From an uncultured Clostridia bacterium (GTDB lineage: Bacteria; Bacillota; Clostridia; Oscillospirales; Acutalibacteraceae), in NCBI GenBank assembly GCA_947632385.1, contig CANRPD010000019.1:1-34404 (forward strand): a DNA stretch of 34,404 nt, in the 5' to 3' direction. The notes under the pieces were generated by a model. That model was not told where the DNA came from. It saw nothing but the letters and a program-made list of their open reading frames with translations, and searched no databases. Shown here piece by piece: positions 1 to 7,739 of the stretch; positions within the stretch are counted from its first letter, which is position 1; every line of letters begins with the position of its first letter. The position numbers and the translations under genes were made by a program.

Positions 1-100
1 CCCACCCCCCTCCCCCGTCTCGCCGCCTGCCTGCGGCAGGCGCTTTTGCTCCGCAAAAGAGGGCGTGGGGCCCAAAACCAGGCCCCACGCCCTGCGAGAC
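1..100. repeat. Cloverleaf-forming non-coding element, class A copy 1, with flank
   Basis: Bases 17-23 (GTCTCGC) pair with 94-100 (GCGAGAC) to close a structure holding three hairpins. Arm 1 is 24-31 with 35-42 (8 bp, loop TGC). Arm 2 is 43-49 with 53-59 (CTTTTGC / GCAAAAG, loop TCC). Arm 3 is 61-72 with 81-92 (12 bp, 8-base loop). Only A60 and T93 are unpaired at the junction. Bases 1-16 are the reverse complement of the G-rich flank that follows the related copies at 25097 and 25714, so this copy is inverted relative to them. There is no ORF with a credible start and no U-tract. The role is unknown; a mobile or structured-RNA element is inferred. Confidence 0.75.
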
Positions 101-135
101 GGCACCCCGTGCGGGGCGGCAATGCCGCGTTCCAG

Positions 136-314
136 CGCCTATTCGAAATCAGTGGCTCGTCGCGCCCGCCCGTGCCCGGGCAGGGCAAGTCGCGCCTCGC
201 GCGGTCCCCGCGCGGATGCGTACTTGCAATCAGTGGGTCGTCGCGCCCACAGGTGGCCCTGTTGGCCTGGGTCGCGGGCCAGCGCCTACTATTTTCAAAT
301 GGCTCGTCGCGCCC
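136..314. repeat. Three copies of a 32-nt repeat (minus orientation)
   Basis: Copies lie at 136-167, 218-248 and 283-314. Read on the minus strand each begins GGGCGCGACGA(G/C)CCA and ends near TAGGCG. The same unit occurs in plus orientation at 25351, 25434 and 25901. The 50 bases between the first two copies also match, on the opposite strand, the bases after the 25901 copy, so the true repeat is longer (about 83 nt). The remaining sequence to 407, up to the end of the MATE gene, shows only a 6-bp hairpin (385-390 with 399-404) without a U-tract. Confidence 0.7.
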
Positions 315-407
315 GGAAGTCTGCAAAAGGCGCGAACCGGTCCGCAGCGGGTCAAAATGCCCCCTGAACGTGTCCCCAAGTCCCCCGCAGCCCGGCCCCT
401 GCGGCTC

Positions 408-1793
408 TCAGATCACTTTCAGGCTGCGCCACTTGCCGCCCCGGTACCGCAGCAGGTCCAGAACGGCCTTCACGGTCCAATCCAGGCCCATGGCCAGGGC
501 GATGCCCACCACCCCCAGGTGCAGCCCCAGCGCCAGCAGGAAGGACAGCGCCGTGCGCAGCACCACCGTGCAGAAGATGGCCGACAGCATGGCGAACCGC
601 ACGTCTCCGGCGGCCCGCAGCCCCGCCGCCAGGGGCATGGAGAAGGGCTGGACCACGGCGGAGAAGAGGTTGTGGATCACCACGATGATGAAGACCAGCC
701 GCTTGGTCTCGGCGGTCACGTCGTATAGCGGCAGGATGGCCGGAAGCAGCAGCAGCACCACCGCATTCCAGAGCACCGCCAGGCACACCGTCAGCCGGGT
801 GAGCTTGCGCATGTAGTAGTCCGCGGCGTCGGCGTCCCCCGCGCCCATGCACTGCCCCACCACCGTGATGTATACGGGAGACAGGGCCACGTTCACCAGA
901 GCGGCAAAGCTCCAGATGGTCTGGCCGATGCCGTTGGCGGCGATCTGCACGGTGCCCAGGGTGGCGATGAGGGAGCCCAGCACCACCTTGGCCAGTTGGA
1001 AAAGCCCGTTCTCGATGCCGCCCGGCACCGCGATCTTGAGGATGCGCCGGGCCATGGCCCGGTGGATGCGCAGGGCCAGCCGGGGCCGCAGGGAGACGGG
1101 GCTCTCCGGCCGCAGGCACAGGGCGGTCATCAGGCAGGCGGCAAACACCCAGGACAGCGTGGTGGGCCAGGCCACGCCCGCCGCCCCGGCCCTCAGCACA
1201 AACACGCCCACGGCGTTGCCCGCCACGTTGAGGAGGTTCATGGCCATGGAGACGAACATGGTTGTGCGGGTCTTGCCCATGCTGCGGTAGAGCGCCGCCC
1301 CCGCGTTGTAGAGGGCGTTGGCCGGGAAGGAAAGGGTGACGATGCCCAGATACACCCGGCAGGCGTCCATCACCGGGGGCTCCACGCTGCCGTAGAGGCC
1401 GGAGAGGACGGCGTTTCCGAAGATCAGCATCACCGCCGTGCACACCAGGGACAGCACCGCGTTGATGTGGAAGATCTGCGAGGCGGCAAGGTCGGCGTTT
1501 TCCCGGTCTCCGCTGCCCAGATATTGGGAGACCACCACCGCGCCGCCGGTGGCCACCGCGGTGAAGAGGTAGATGAAGATGGTGTAGACCATGGTGTCCA
1601 GGGATACGCCGGAGACCGTGGCCTCCCCGGCGTAGCTGACCATCAGCGTGTCGGCCAGGCCCACCACCACCTGAAGCAGCTGCTCGATGAGCAGGGGGAC
1701 GATCATGGCCCAGAGGGCGGCGTTGTCAAAGGGGCGCAGCCCGCCGGAAAAGGCCTTTTTGGGCTCGATGAGCCGGTCCAGGACGCGGTGCAT
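408..1793 (-). CDS. MATE family multidrug/metabolite efflux transporter
   Basis: The product is 461 residues, the usual length for MATE exporters, which use a Na+ or H+ gradient to push cationic drugs or metabolites out of the cell. It is hydrophobic throughout, with the expected two-half layout. The first half carries the G-ADTLMV-AG-A---SL pattern near residues 45-66 and ATGGAVVVSQYLG near 81-93. The second half repeats it (ANGIGQTIW, then GQCMGAGDA). The start is supported by AAAGGAG seven bases upstream. It is the last gene of a run with the CMD-cupin gene (18-base gap), an esterase and an aldo/keto reductase, so it may export a product or toxin handled by those enzymes. No strong terminator follows. 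The substrate cannot be read from sequence. Confidence 0.93.
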   Translation of the reverse strand: MHRVLDRLIEPKKAFSGGLRPFDNAALWAMIVPLLIEQLLQVVVGLADTLMVSYAGEATVSGVSLDTMVYTIFIYLFTAVATGGAVVVSQYLGSGDRENADLAASQIFHINAVLSLVCTAVMLIFGNAVLSGLYGSVEPPVMDACRVYLGIVTLSFPANALYNAGAALYRSMGKTRTTMFVSMAMNLLNVAGNAVGVFVLRAGAAGVAWPTTLSWVFAACLMTALCLRPESPVSLRPRLALRIHRAMARRILKIAVPGGIENGLFQLAKVVLGSLIATLGTVQIAANGIGQTIWSFAALVNVALSPVYITVVGQCMGAGDADAADYYMRKLTRLTVCLAVLWNAVVLLLLPAILPLYDVTAETKRLVFIIVVIHNLFSAVVQPFSMPLAAGLRAAGDVRFAMLSAIFCTVVLRTALSFLLALGLHLGVVGIALAMGLDWTVKAVLDLLRYRGGKWRSLKVI

Positions 1794-1811
1794 GGAAAAA
1801 CTCCTTTCGGA

Positions 1812-2567
1812 TCAGTGCAGGCTCAAGTACTGGGCGGGTCCCACGGGCTCCAGCCATTCGTTGGAGCCATTCTTCCCGGGGACTTCGATGGCCAGGTGGC
1901 TAAACCAGCTGTCCGGGGCGGCGCCGTGCCAGTGCTTCACCCCGGCGGGGATGTTGATACAGTCCCCGGGCTTCATCTCCACCGGGTCTTTGCCCCATTC
2001 CTGGTAATAACCCCGGCCGCCGACGCAGATCAAAATCTGCCCGCCGCCCTGGTCGGCGTGGTGGATGTGCCAGTTGTTCCGGCAGCCGGGTTCGAAGGTC
2101 ACGTTGAAAATGCCCACCTGCTGGGTGGAAAGGGGCGCCAGATAGCTCTGCCCGCTGAAATACTGCGCAAAGCCGTCGTTGGGCGCGCCGATGGGGAAGA
2201 AAATCGTGTTCTGATAGCGGTCCTTCTCCGTCAGGGCCGGTTCCGTTTCGGTCCAGACGTCCTTGGCCAGACGGAACACCGCCCAAGCCTTGGGCCAGCC
2301 CACGTAGAAGCCCACGTGGGTGACGATGGCCGCGATCTCCGCTCGGGAGACACCATGGGCCTTGGCGTTTTCCAGGTGGTAGGTGAGGGACGAGTCGGTG
2401 ATGCCGGTGCTCATCAGGGCCACCACGGTGAGGATGCACCGGGTCTTGAGGTCGATGTCGGGGTTGTTCCAGTTCTCGCCAAAGAGAACGTCGTCGTTGA
2501 AATGGGCAAAGTCCGGGGCGAAGGCGCCCAGCTGGTCTCTGCCGGCGGTCTGGGTGATTTTTGCCAT
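1812..2567 (-). CDS. Carboxymuconolactone decarboxylase-like / cupin fusion protein
   Basis: The product is 251 residues in two parts. Residues about 30-110 form an AhpD/CMD-like helical domain (LKTRCILTVVALMSTG, then THVGFYVGWPKAW). Residues about 150-240 form a cupin barrel with the metal-binding pattern WHIHHADQGGGQ and the later PAGVKHWHGA. The CMD part lacks the CXXC pair of peroxidase-active AhpD, so a peroxidase role is not indicated. Such CMD-cupin fusions are common in Clostridia near aldo/keto reductases and flavodoxins and are mostly uncharacterised. AGGAGG eight bases before the ATG fixes the start. It lies 42 bases after the esterase gene in the same operon. A cytosolic enzyme on a small ring or lactone substrate is an inference only. 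Confidence 0.85.
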   Translation of the reverse strand: MAKITQTAGRDQLGAFAPDFAHFNDDVLFGENWNNPDIDLKTRCILTVVALMSTGITDSSLTYHLENAKAHGVSRAEIAAIVTHVGFYVGWPKAWAVFRLAKDVWTETEPALTEKDRYQNTIFFPIGAPNDGFAQYFSGQSYLAPLSTQQVGIFNVTFEPGCRNNWHIHHADQGGGQILICVGGRGYYQEWGKDPVEMKPGDCINIPAGVKHWHGAAPDSWFSHLAIEVPGKNGSNEWLEPVGPAQYLSLH

Positions 2568-2609
2568 CTTGCAATCCTCCTGTGAGTCAAGTGTTTTCGG
2601 TCCAACCGG

Positions 2610-3398
2610 TCAAGGGCGGCGGATCGCCAGCCAGTGCAGCACGTGCTGGATGGCGGTGTCCCAAAAAGCCCAGTCGTGGACGCCCGGCCCGTCCTCATAG
2701 GTCACACGGGCGCCGGCTGCCTGCAAAGCGGCGGCAATGGAGCGGTTCGCCCCGATGAGGTGATCCTCGGTGCCGCAGGCCACGTAGAAATCCGGGAAAT
2801 GGTTCTGGCCGTCCGCAGCGTTTCGCGCACGGATCTGGTCCATCAAAAAGCGCGGATTGCGGTCCGTCCGCTCCATGGCGTCCAGGTCGCCGATGCACTG
2901 CAGCTCCCCGATGGTGTTGCCCTCCGCCCGGACCCACTCCCGGGAGTTCTCAAAGAAATGCACCGCGCCGGACAAAACGGCCACCTTGCCGAAGGTGTCG
3001 CAGTATTTGAGGCCGTTCCGGCAGGCGCCGTAGCCGCCCATGGAGAGCCCGCCGATGAAGGTGTCCTCCCGCCTGCGGGACAGGGGGAACATCTCCCGCG
3101 TGACCTCCACCAGCTCGCGGCCCACATATTCGCCGAAGTCGCCGTAGCAGCCGCCCGGCACCGGAACATCCAGATAGAAGGAGTTCTCCCCGGAGGGCAG
3201 CACCACCGCGAGGCCCATCTCCTCCGCCCACAGGCGGATGCGGGTATTGTACAGCCACGCGCTGCTGTCATCCGTCAGGCCGTGGAGCAGATACAGCGTG
3301 GGGTAGGGCCCTGGAAATCGCTCGGTGGGCAGGATCGCCCGGAACGAGACCATCCGCTTCAGCGTTTGGGAATGAAATTCAACTTGTACAACTGCCAT
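2610..3398 (-). CDS. Esterase D / tributyrin-esterase-like alpha/beta hydrolase
   Basis: The product is 262 residues. It has the oxyanion-region LYLLHG (residues 36-40), the nucleophile elbow GGLSMGGYG with Ser119, an acid-bearing segment (YVACGTEDHLIG) and a late His (GPGVHDWAFW), in the order expected for the esterase D / EstA family of serine carboxylesterases. There is no signal peptide, so it is cytosolic. AAAGGAG upstream supports the start. It overlaps nothing and is 18 bases from the aldo/keto reductase. Family members hydrolyse short acyl esters or S-formylglutathione-type thioesters; the substrate here is unknown. Confidence 0.9.
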   Translation of the reverse strand: MAVVQVEFHSQTLKRMVSFRAILPTERFPGPYPTLYLLHGLTDDSSAWLYNTRIRLWAEEMGLAVVLPSGENSFYLDVPVPGGCYGDFGEYVGRELVEVTREMFPLSRRREDTFIGGLSMGGYGACRNGLKYCDTFGKVAVLSGAVHFFENSREWVRAEGNTIGELQCIGDLDAMERTDRNPRFLMDQIRARNAADGQNHFPDFYVACGTEDHLIGANRSIAAALQAAGARVTYEDGPGVHDWAFWDTAIQHVLHWLAIRRP

Positions 3399-3416
3399 GG
3401 TAATCGGGCTCCTTTC

Positions 3417-4427
3417 TCAGACCACGTTTCCGGCCTGCTGCTTGCCGTTTTGGGCCATCACGCCCACCAGGGCGTGGGGCACGTACAGTTCTTCCAGATA
3501 GTTCAGCTCCTCCGGCGTCAGGGCGAGCTCCACGGCCTTCACCGCGCCGTCCACGTGGGAGAACTTGGTGGCCCCCACAACGGGCGCCGTCACCTTGGTG
3601 AGGAGCCACGCCAGGGAGATCTCCGTCATGGAAACGCCCCGCCGGTCCGCCAGCTCCGCCACCCGGGCGATGATCTTGCCGTCCGCCTCGGCGGTGGCGT
3701 CGTATTTGAACTTGGCGTAGGCGTCCTGCTCCAGGCGCTTGCTGGTCTCCCCGGGGCGCTTGGAGAGCCTGCCGCCGGCCAGGGCGCTGTAGGGCGTCAT
3801 GGCGATGTTCTGGTCTTTGCAGAAGGGGGCCATTTCCCGCTCCTCCTCCCGGGCGATGAGGTTGTAGTGGCCCTGGATGGAGACGAACTCCGTGAGGCCG
3901 TGCTCCCGGGCATAGAAATTGGCCTTGGCCAGCTGCCAGGCGAAGCAGTTGGAGATGCCGATGGCCCGGGCCTTGCCGGACTTCACGGCGTTGTGGAGGC
4001 CCTCCATGACCTCCTCCATGGGGGTGTGGTAGTCCCACATGTGGTAGATGTACAGGTCCACGTAGTCCAGGCCCAGGTTGCGCAGGCTCTGGTCCAGGCA
4101 GTTGGCGATGTGCTGCTGGCCGGTGACACCGGCGTCGATCTCCGCCTGGGTGCGGGGGGTGAACTTGGTGGCGAGGACGAAGTCGTCCCGGCGGGCAAAG
4201 TCCCGCAGGGCGCGGCCCACGAACTGCTCGCTGGTGCCGTTTTGGTAGGCGATGGCGGTGTCGTAGAAGTTGATGCCCAGCTCCAGGCCGTGGCGGAGGA
4301 TCTCCCGGGTCTGGGGCTCGTCCAGGGTCCAGGTGTGCTGGCCGGCGGCGGGATCGCCGAAGCCCATGCAGCCCATGCAGATGCGGGAGACGGTGAGATC
4401 GGAGTTGCCTAATTTCGTGTACTTCAT
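3417..4427 (-). CDS. Aldo/keto reductase
   Basis: The product is 336 residues starting MKYTKLGNSDL. An in-frame ATG lies 156 bases further upstream, but GGAAAGGAAG sits just before 4427 and family homology starts there, so the shorter form is chosen. The catalytic tetrad is visible: Asp56 and Tyr61 in FYDTAIAYQNG, Lys88 in VLATKF and His129 in LYIYHMW. These are NADPH-dependent carbonyl reductases with a TIM barrel, here of the YajO/YhdN-like group. It is the first gene after a sigma-A promoter (4516-4544) and leads the AKR - esterase - CMD-cupin - MATE run. The LysR gene just upstream is the obvious candidate regulator. The substrate is unknown; detoxification of reactive carbonyls or quinones is a guess. 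Confidence 0.93.
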   Translation of the reverse strand: MKYTKLGNSDLTVSRICMGCMGFGDPAAGQHTWTLDEPQTREILRHGLELGINFYDTAIAYQNGTSEQFVGRALRDFARRDDFVLATKFTPRTQAEIDAGVTGQQHIANCLDQSLRNLGLDYVDLYIYHMWDYHTPMEEVMEGLHNAVKSGKARAIGISNCFAWQLAKANFYAREHGLTEFVSIQGHYNLIAREEEREMAPFCKDQNIAMTPYSALAGGRLSKRPGETSKRLEQDAYAKFKYDATAEADGKIIARVAELADRRGVSMTEISLAWLLTKVTAPVVGATKFSHVDGAVKAVELALTPEELNYLEELYVPHALVGVMAQNGKQQAGNVV

Positions 4428-4469
4428 GACGGATGCTTCCTTTCCAGAGGGGGGTTCAGACGGGTGCTC

Positions 4470-4511
4470 AAAAAAAACGAAACAGCGCAGGAGGCTCTTC
4501 GCCCGCTGCGC
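4470..4511 (-). terminator. Hairpin with trailing U-tract between lysR and the AKR gene
   Basis: On the minus strand GCGCAG (4511-4506) pairs with CTGCGC (4490-4485). An inner GGGC/GCCU stem is separated by one C-C mismatch. A U-rich stretch follows, ending in eight U (4477-4470). The U-run starts several bases after the stem, which is not ideal. The hairpin begins at the expected transcription start of the promoter at 4516-4544. It would therefore form fully in read-through from lysR and only partly in AKR transcripts. Confidence 0.45.
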
Positions 4512-4515
4512 CTTC

Positions 4516-4544
4516 AGTATAGCAGAACCCTGCCGGTTTGACAA
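4516..4544 (-). promoter_or_regulatory. Sigma-A promoter for the AKR-esterase-cupin-MATE operon
   Basis: Read on the minus strand: TTGTCA (4544-4539), 17-base spacer, TATACT (4521-4516), with TG one base before the -10 (extended -10). It lies between the lysR stop and the AKR start. Confidence 0.75.
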
Positions 4545-4555
4545 ATACTTTGTGT

Positions 4556-5446
4556 TTATGCCTGATCCATGCCCAAAAGGCATTTTGCGTGGTCGATGAA
4601 CCGCTGCACCGCCGGGCTCTGGGGCTGTTCCCGCCGCCAGGCGAACACCGCGCCGGAGCGCAGGGGCGGCGACAGGGGCCGCACCGTGAGCCGGGCGGGG
4701 TCCAGGAAGGGCACGGAGCCCGCCACCACCAGGGCGTAAGCCCCGCCGGCTGCCACCAAGAGCATGCTGTTGGTGGAGAGGCTCCCCGTGTAGGCGATGT
4801 TCAGCCGGGAGAAGCGGTCGCCGAACCAGTTGGCCAGCTGCCCCCGGACGTTGAGCCGATGGGGCAGCAGCAGGGGCAGTCCCTCCAGCTGCTGGGCCGT
4901 GAGGGCCGGGTATTGGGCCAGGGGGTCCTCCGACCGCAGGAGCACCACCCAGTCCTCGGGGGACGGAAAGCGGAGGAAGGCAAACTCGTCCATGGCGATG
5001 GGCTCAAGCAGCACGCCGATGTCCAGGCTGCCGTGGCGGATCCGCTCCCGGACCACGTCGGCGGTGGCGGTGTACAGGTCGAACCGCACCAGGGGGTATT
5101 TTTCCCGGAAGGAGGTGCACAGCGCCGCCACGGACTCCATGGCCCCCAGCTCCCCGCAGCCGATGGTGACGGTGCCCTCCAGCTGCTTCTCCTGCTCCTG
5201 CAGCTCCCGGGCGGTCTTGTCCGCCAGCTCCAGGGTCTCCTCGGCCCGGCGGCGCAGCAGCAGGCCCTCCGGGGTCAGGCGGATCTTGCGGACGCCCCGC
5301 TCGAACAGGCGCACGCCCACCTCGGCCTCCAGCTGGGCCAGCTGCCGGGAAAGGGTGGGCTGGGTGATGTGCAGGACCTGGGCGGCCCGGCTGATGCTCT
5401 CCTCCCGGGCCACTGCCAGAAAATAGGTGAGGACACGGATCTCCAT
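4556..5446 (-). CDS. LysR family transcriptional regulator
   Basis: The product is 296 residues, a normal LysR length. The N-terminal winged helix-turn-helix is clear (residues 1-60: LTYFLAVAREESISRAAQVL, then TQPTLSRQLAQLE), followed by a linker helix and a periplasmic-binding-like effector domain. AAGGAGGAG before ATG at 5446 fixes the start; upstream in-frame sequence is frame noise. It lies directly upstream of the aldo/keto reductase operon in the same orientation rather than divergent, with its own promoter (5493-5521). Control of the downstream operon is inferred from position; the inducer is unknown. Confidence 0.92.
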   Translation of the reverse strand: MEIRVLTYFLAVAREESISRAAQVLHITQPTLSRQLAQLEAEVGVRLFERGVRKIRLTPEGLLLRRRAEETLELADKTARELQEQEKQLEGTVTIGCGELGAMESVAALCTSFREKYPLVRFDLYTATADVVRERIRHGSLDIGVLLEPIAMDEFAFLRFPSPEDWVVLLRSEDPLAQYPALTAQQLEGLPLLLPHRLNVRGQLANWFGDRFSRLNIAYTGSLSTNSMLLVAAGGAYALVVAGSVPFLDPARLTVRPLSPPLRSGAVFAWRREQPQSPAVQRFIDHAKCLLGMDQA

Positions 5447-5492
5447 AGGGGCTCCTCCTTTGCGGTGAGGGTCGAGGGAATGTCCTCTCTGT

Positions 5493-5521
5493 ATTCTATC
5501 CCAGCTGGCGGCCCGTGTCAA
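5493..5521 (-). promoter_or_regulatory. Sigma-A promoter of the lysR gene
   Basis: Minus strand: TTGACA (5521-5516), 17-base spacer, TAGAAT (5498-5493). The -35 hexamer contains the TGA stop codon of the preceding gene (5518-5520), so the two units are packed with no spare sequence and no terminator between them. Confidence 0.75.
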
Positions 5522-6261
5522 TCCCCGGACGCCCGGCGCAGCTGCCCGTATACCCGGACCAGCAGCAGGCTGAGCCCCGCCCCCAGCAGGGAAAAGCCCA
5601 GCCGGGTCAGCGTCAGCTCCCCGGCGGCCTGGAGGCGGACCTGCGCCTCGGTGTTCTCCACGGTCAGGCCCAGGCTCTGGAGCCGCTGTTCGTCCGCGCC
5701 GGAGGGGTCGCTGCGGGCGAACCGCACCCGGGCCTGGGAGGTCCCGGACAAAGAGCGGGTGGTCCCCCGGGTCACGGCGGTGCCGGCGGGGAGGGCATCC
5801 ACCCGGTAGAAGGCGGCCCGGGCCGGGCCGGTCTCCCCGGTGTAGTCCACCGAGACGGGGCTTTCCGCCGTGGGGCCGCAAAAGGCGGCGAAGGCCGCCT
5901 CCCCCAGCCAGAACCGCCGGGCCTCGCCGGCTTCGATCCCGTAGCAGGCGGCAAGGTAGGCGCTGTCCAGCTCGGTCACCTGCAGGGAACGGTCCCCCGC
6001 CGTGAGGGAGAGGCTCCGCTGGCGGGAGGCCCCCACCACCTCCGGCTGCTCCAGCAGGCGCTGGAGGGCGCCATCCAGGGCCGCCCCCGACTGCCCGGCG
6101 CTGAGCACAACCTCCACGGGCTCCCGGAGCAGGGCCCCATACGAGACGGTGGCGGAGACCGCCTGCCCCAGCAGGACACCGGCCAGGAGCAGGAACACCA
6201 GCATGAGCTTCACCCGGTCGTCCTCCCGGCGCAGCCGCACCAGCCGCTGCAGGGCCTTCAT
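5518..6261 (-). CDS. Membrane protein of unknown function, last gene of the ABC exporter operon
   Basis: The product is 247 residues. There is a short basic cytoplasmic start, a membrane helix at about residues 18-40 (LMLVFLLLAGVLLG), an extracytoplasmic region of about 170 residues with no motif I recognise, and a second helix near the C-terminus (LGFSLLGAGLSLLLVRVYG) ending in basic residues. The ATG overlaps the stop of the preceding gene (ATGA at 6258-6261), so translation is coupled. Topology suggests both ends inside and a single outer domain, as in accessory subunits of exporters. It is not similar to a named family that I can place. Confidence 0.75.
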   Translation of the reverse strand: MKALQRLVRLRREDDRVKLMLVFLLLAGVLLGQAVSATVSYGALLREPVEVVLSAGQSGAALDGALQRLLEQPEVVGASRQRSLSLTAGDRSLQVTELDSAYLAACYGIEAGEARRFWLGEAAFAAFCGPTAESPVSVDYTGETGPARAAFYRVDALPAGTAVTRGTTRSLSGTSQARVRFARSDPSGADEQRLQSLGLTVENTEAQVRLQAAGELTLTRLGFSLLGAGLSLLLVRVYGQLRRASGD

Positions 6262-7739
6262 GATCTGCGCCGCCGGAGGGCCCGGACGCCCAGGAGGGCC
6301 GCCAAGATCAGCACGATGGCTGCCGCCGCGCCCAGGAGGATCCACCACTGGCCGGGGTCGTCGGGTTCCTCCCGGGTCTCGGCGGAAAAGGGGGAGCGAA
6401 TGGTGAGGGCGATGGGCTGGGTCTCGGTGAAGGACTGGCCGTCGGCGTCCTCCCACTGGAAGGTGACGGTGCCCCGGGTCTCCCCATAGGCGGCGGCGCC
6501 CTGGGTGAGGGCAGTCACCCGCAGGGACAGGGCCGCCTGCTTGGATTCGCCCCCGGCCACGTCCCCCAGAAAGGCCACCCCCGCCGGCAGCAGGCCGTCT
6601 GCCTCCAGCGTGGCCCGGACGTTGCCGGCGTCGGCGTGGCTCAGGTTCACCGCCTGGACCGTGGCCTCCACGGTGTCGGAGACCACCGCTTCTCCCGGCA
6701 GCTGCAGCAGGGCGAATTCCATCTTCAGGGGCTGGGTCACCTGGATCCAGGCGTTGCCGCTGCCCGAACCGGTCTCCCCGCTGCCGTAGGCGAAATCGTA
6801 GACCAGGGGGATGGCATAGGCCCCGGCGGGGGTCTCGGGCTCCACGGCAAAGGCCCAGACCAGCTCGGCGGTGCCCCCCGCCTCCAGGTCCCCCACGAAG
6901 ACGCTGTCCGAGGGGCTTTGGAGCACGAAGCCTTCCCCGGGCAGGGCGGCGGAGACCGCCATGTTGGTCAGGTCCTGGGTATCGCTGGTGTTCCGGAGGA
7001 AAACATGCACCCGGGCCTGGGTCCCCGCGGCGATCCGCGTGCCGCCGTCGGCGCCCTCCACCTGGGCGGAGGCCACCAGCACCTTGGGGGCGAGGATCAC
7101 CGGCTCCTCGGGCTGGGGCTGGGGCTCCGGGTCGGGGTCTGCCCCGTCGGTGACGGTGACGAACACCGTGCAGTCCAGCTCCACCGGGGTGCCTGAGCCG
7201 TCCCGGCCGGACAGCCGGACCGTCACCGGGAAGCTGCCGTTGAGGCGGTCGTCCCGCAGCGCCAGCTCGAAGGTCACCAGATAGCCCTCCACCTGCTCCG
7301 GGCCGCCGTCCACCGGGTTTTGGGCCAGGCGAACGGTCTTCTCATACGTTTTGGCGGCGAAGGGCCCGCTCATGGGGTCGCCCAGGTCCACCCGGGCCCG
7401 CAGCCGGTCCCCCCGCAGGGGGACGTCGCACAGCAGCGGCACCACCACAAAGGCGGTGTCCCCGTCCACCGTGGGCACATAGCCCTGGGCGTAGCAGCGC
7501 TCCATGTGGGCATAGCAGTGCTCGTTGTCGATGTGCAGGCCCTCGGGCTGGGGCGTGGGGGCGGGCTCTGCCGGGTCCCCGTCGGGGGAGGGATCGGGGT
7601 CCGGTTCGGGCTCCGGGGCGGCCGCCGGGGGGTCGCTTTCCGGGTCGGAGAGAGCGGACGGGTCCAGATCCAGTGCGGCGGCGGAAAGCCCCCACAGCAC
7701 CAGCAGCACCGCCAGCAGTCCGGAGAAAACACGCTTCAT
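6258..7739 (-). CDS. Secreted, C-terminally anchored CARDB/COG1361-like protein
   Basis: The product is 493 residues. It has a signal peptide (residues 1-22), then a Pro/Glu/Asp-rich low-complexity linker (about 28-68). Beta-sandwich repeats follow that resemble CARDB or S-layer-type COG1361 domains (stretches such as RVHVFLRNTSDTQDLTNM and EATVQAVNLSHADAGNV), then a C-terminal membrane helix (WWILLGAAAAIVLILAALLG) and a basic tail RALRRRRS. It is thus displayed outside the membrane. It overlaps the ATPase gene before it and the gene after it by ATGA. Proteins of this kind accompany some ABC exporters in Firmicutes; whether it binds the substrate, the wall or another subunit is not known. Confidence 0.8.
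   Translation of the reverse strand: MKRVFSGLLAVLLVLWGLSAAALDLDPSALSDPESDPPAAAPEPEPDPDPSPDGDPAEPAPTPQPEGLHIDNEHCYAHMERCYAQGYVPTVDGDTAFVVVPLLCDVPLRGDRLRARVDLGDPMSGPFAAKTYEKTVRLAQNPVDGGPEQVEGYLVTFELALRDDRLNGSFPVTVRLSGRDGSGTPVELDCTVFVTVTDGADPDPEPQPQPEEPVILAPKVLVASAQVEGADGGTRIAAGTQARVHVFLRNTSDTQDLTNMAVSAALPGEGFVLQSPSDSVFVGDLEAGGTAELVWAFAVEPETPAGAYAIPLVYDFAYGSGETGSGSGNAWIQVTQPLKMEFALLQLPGEAVVSDTVEATVQAVNLSHADAGNVRATLEADGLLPAGVAFLGDVAGGESKQAALSLRVTALTQGAAAYGETRGTVTFQWEDADGQSFTETQPIALTIRSPFSAETREEPDDPGQWWILLGAAAAIVLILAALLGVRALRRRRS

Noticed and set aside
17..100. Cloverleaf fold as a tRNA gene
   Set aside because: Arm lengths, loops of three bases, and absence of the T-loop GTTC and of D-loop/anticodon patterns rule out tRNA; the same holds for the other four elements.
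136..314. Possible CRISPR array from the spaced 32-nt repeats
   Set aside because: Only three copies are present, the repeats diverge, the intervening sequences resemble each other and recur at 25.9 kb, and no cas gene is in the window.
46..816. A 256-codon plus-strand frame at the left edge
   Set aside because: It spans the repeats and then the antisense of the MATE gene; its composition is Arg/Ser/Pro-rich frame noise.
996..4412. Long plus-strand open frames (529 and 592 codons) opposite the MATE to AKR genes
   Set aside because: These are shadows of the minus-strand genes; the composition is Gly/His/Gln-rich and no ribosome site is present.
4428..4583. Longer N-terminus for the aldo/keto reductase
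   Set aside because: The extension crosses the promoter at 4516-4544 and has no family similarity, while a good ribosome site precedes the ATG at 4427.
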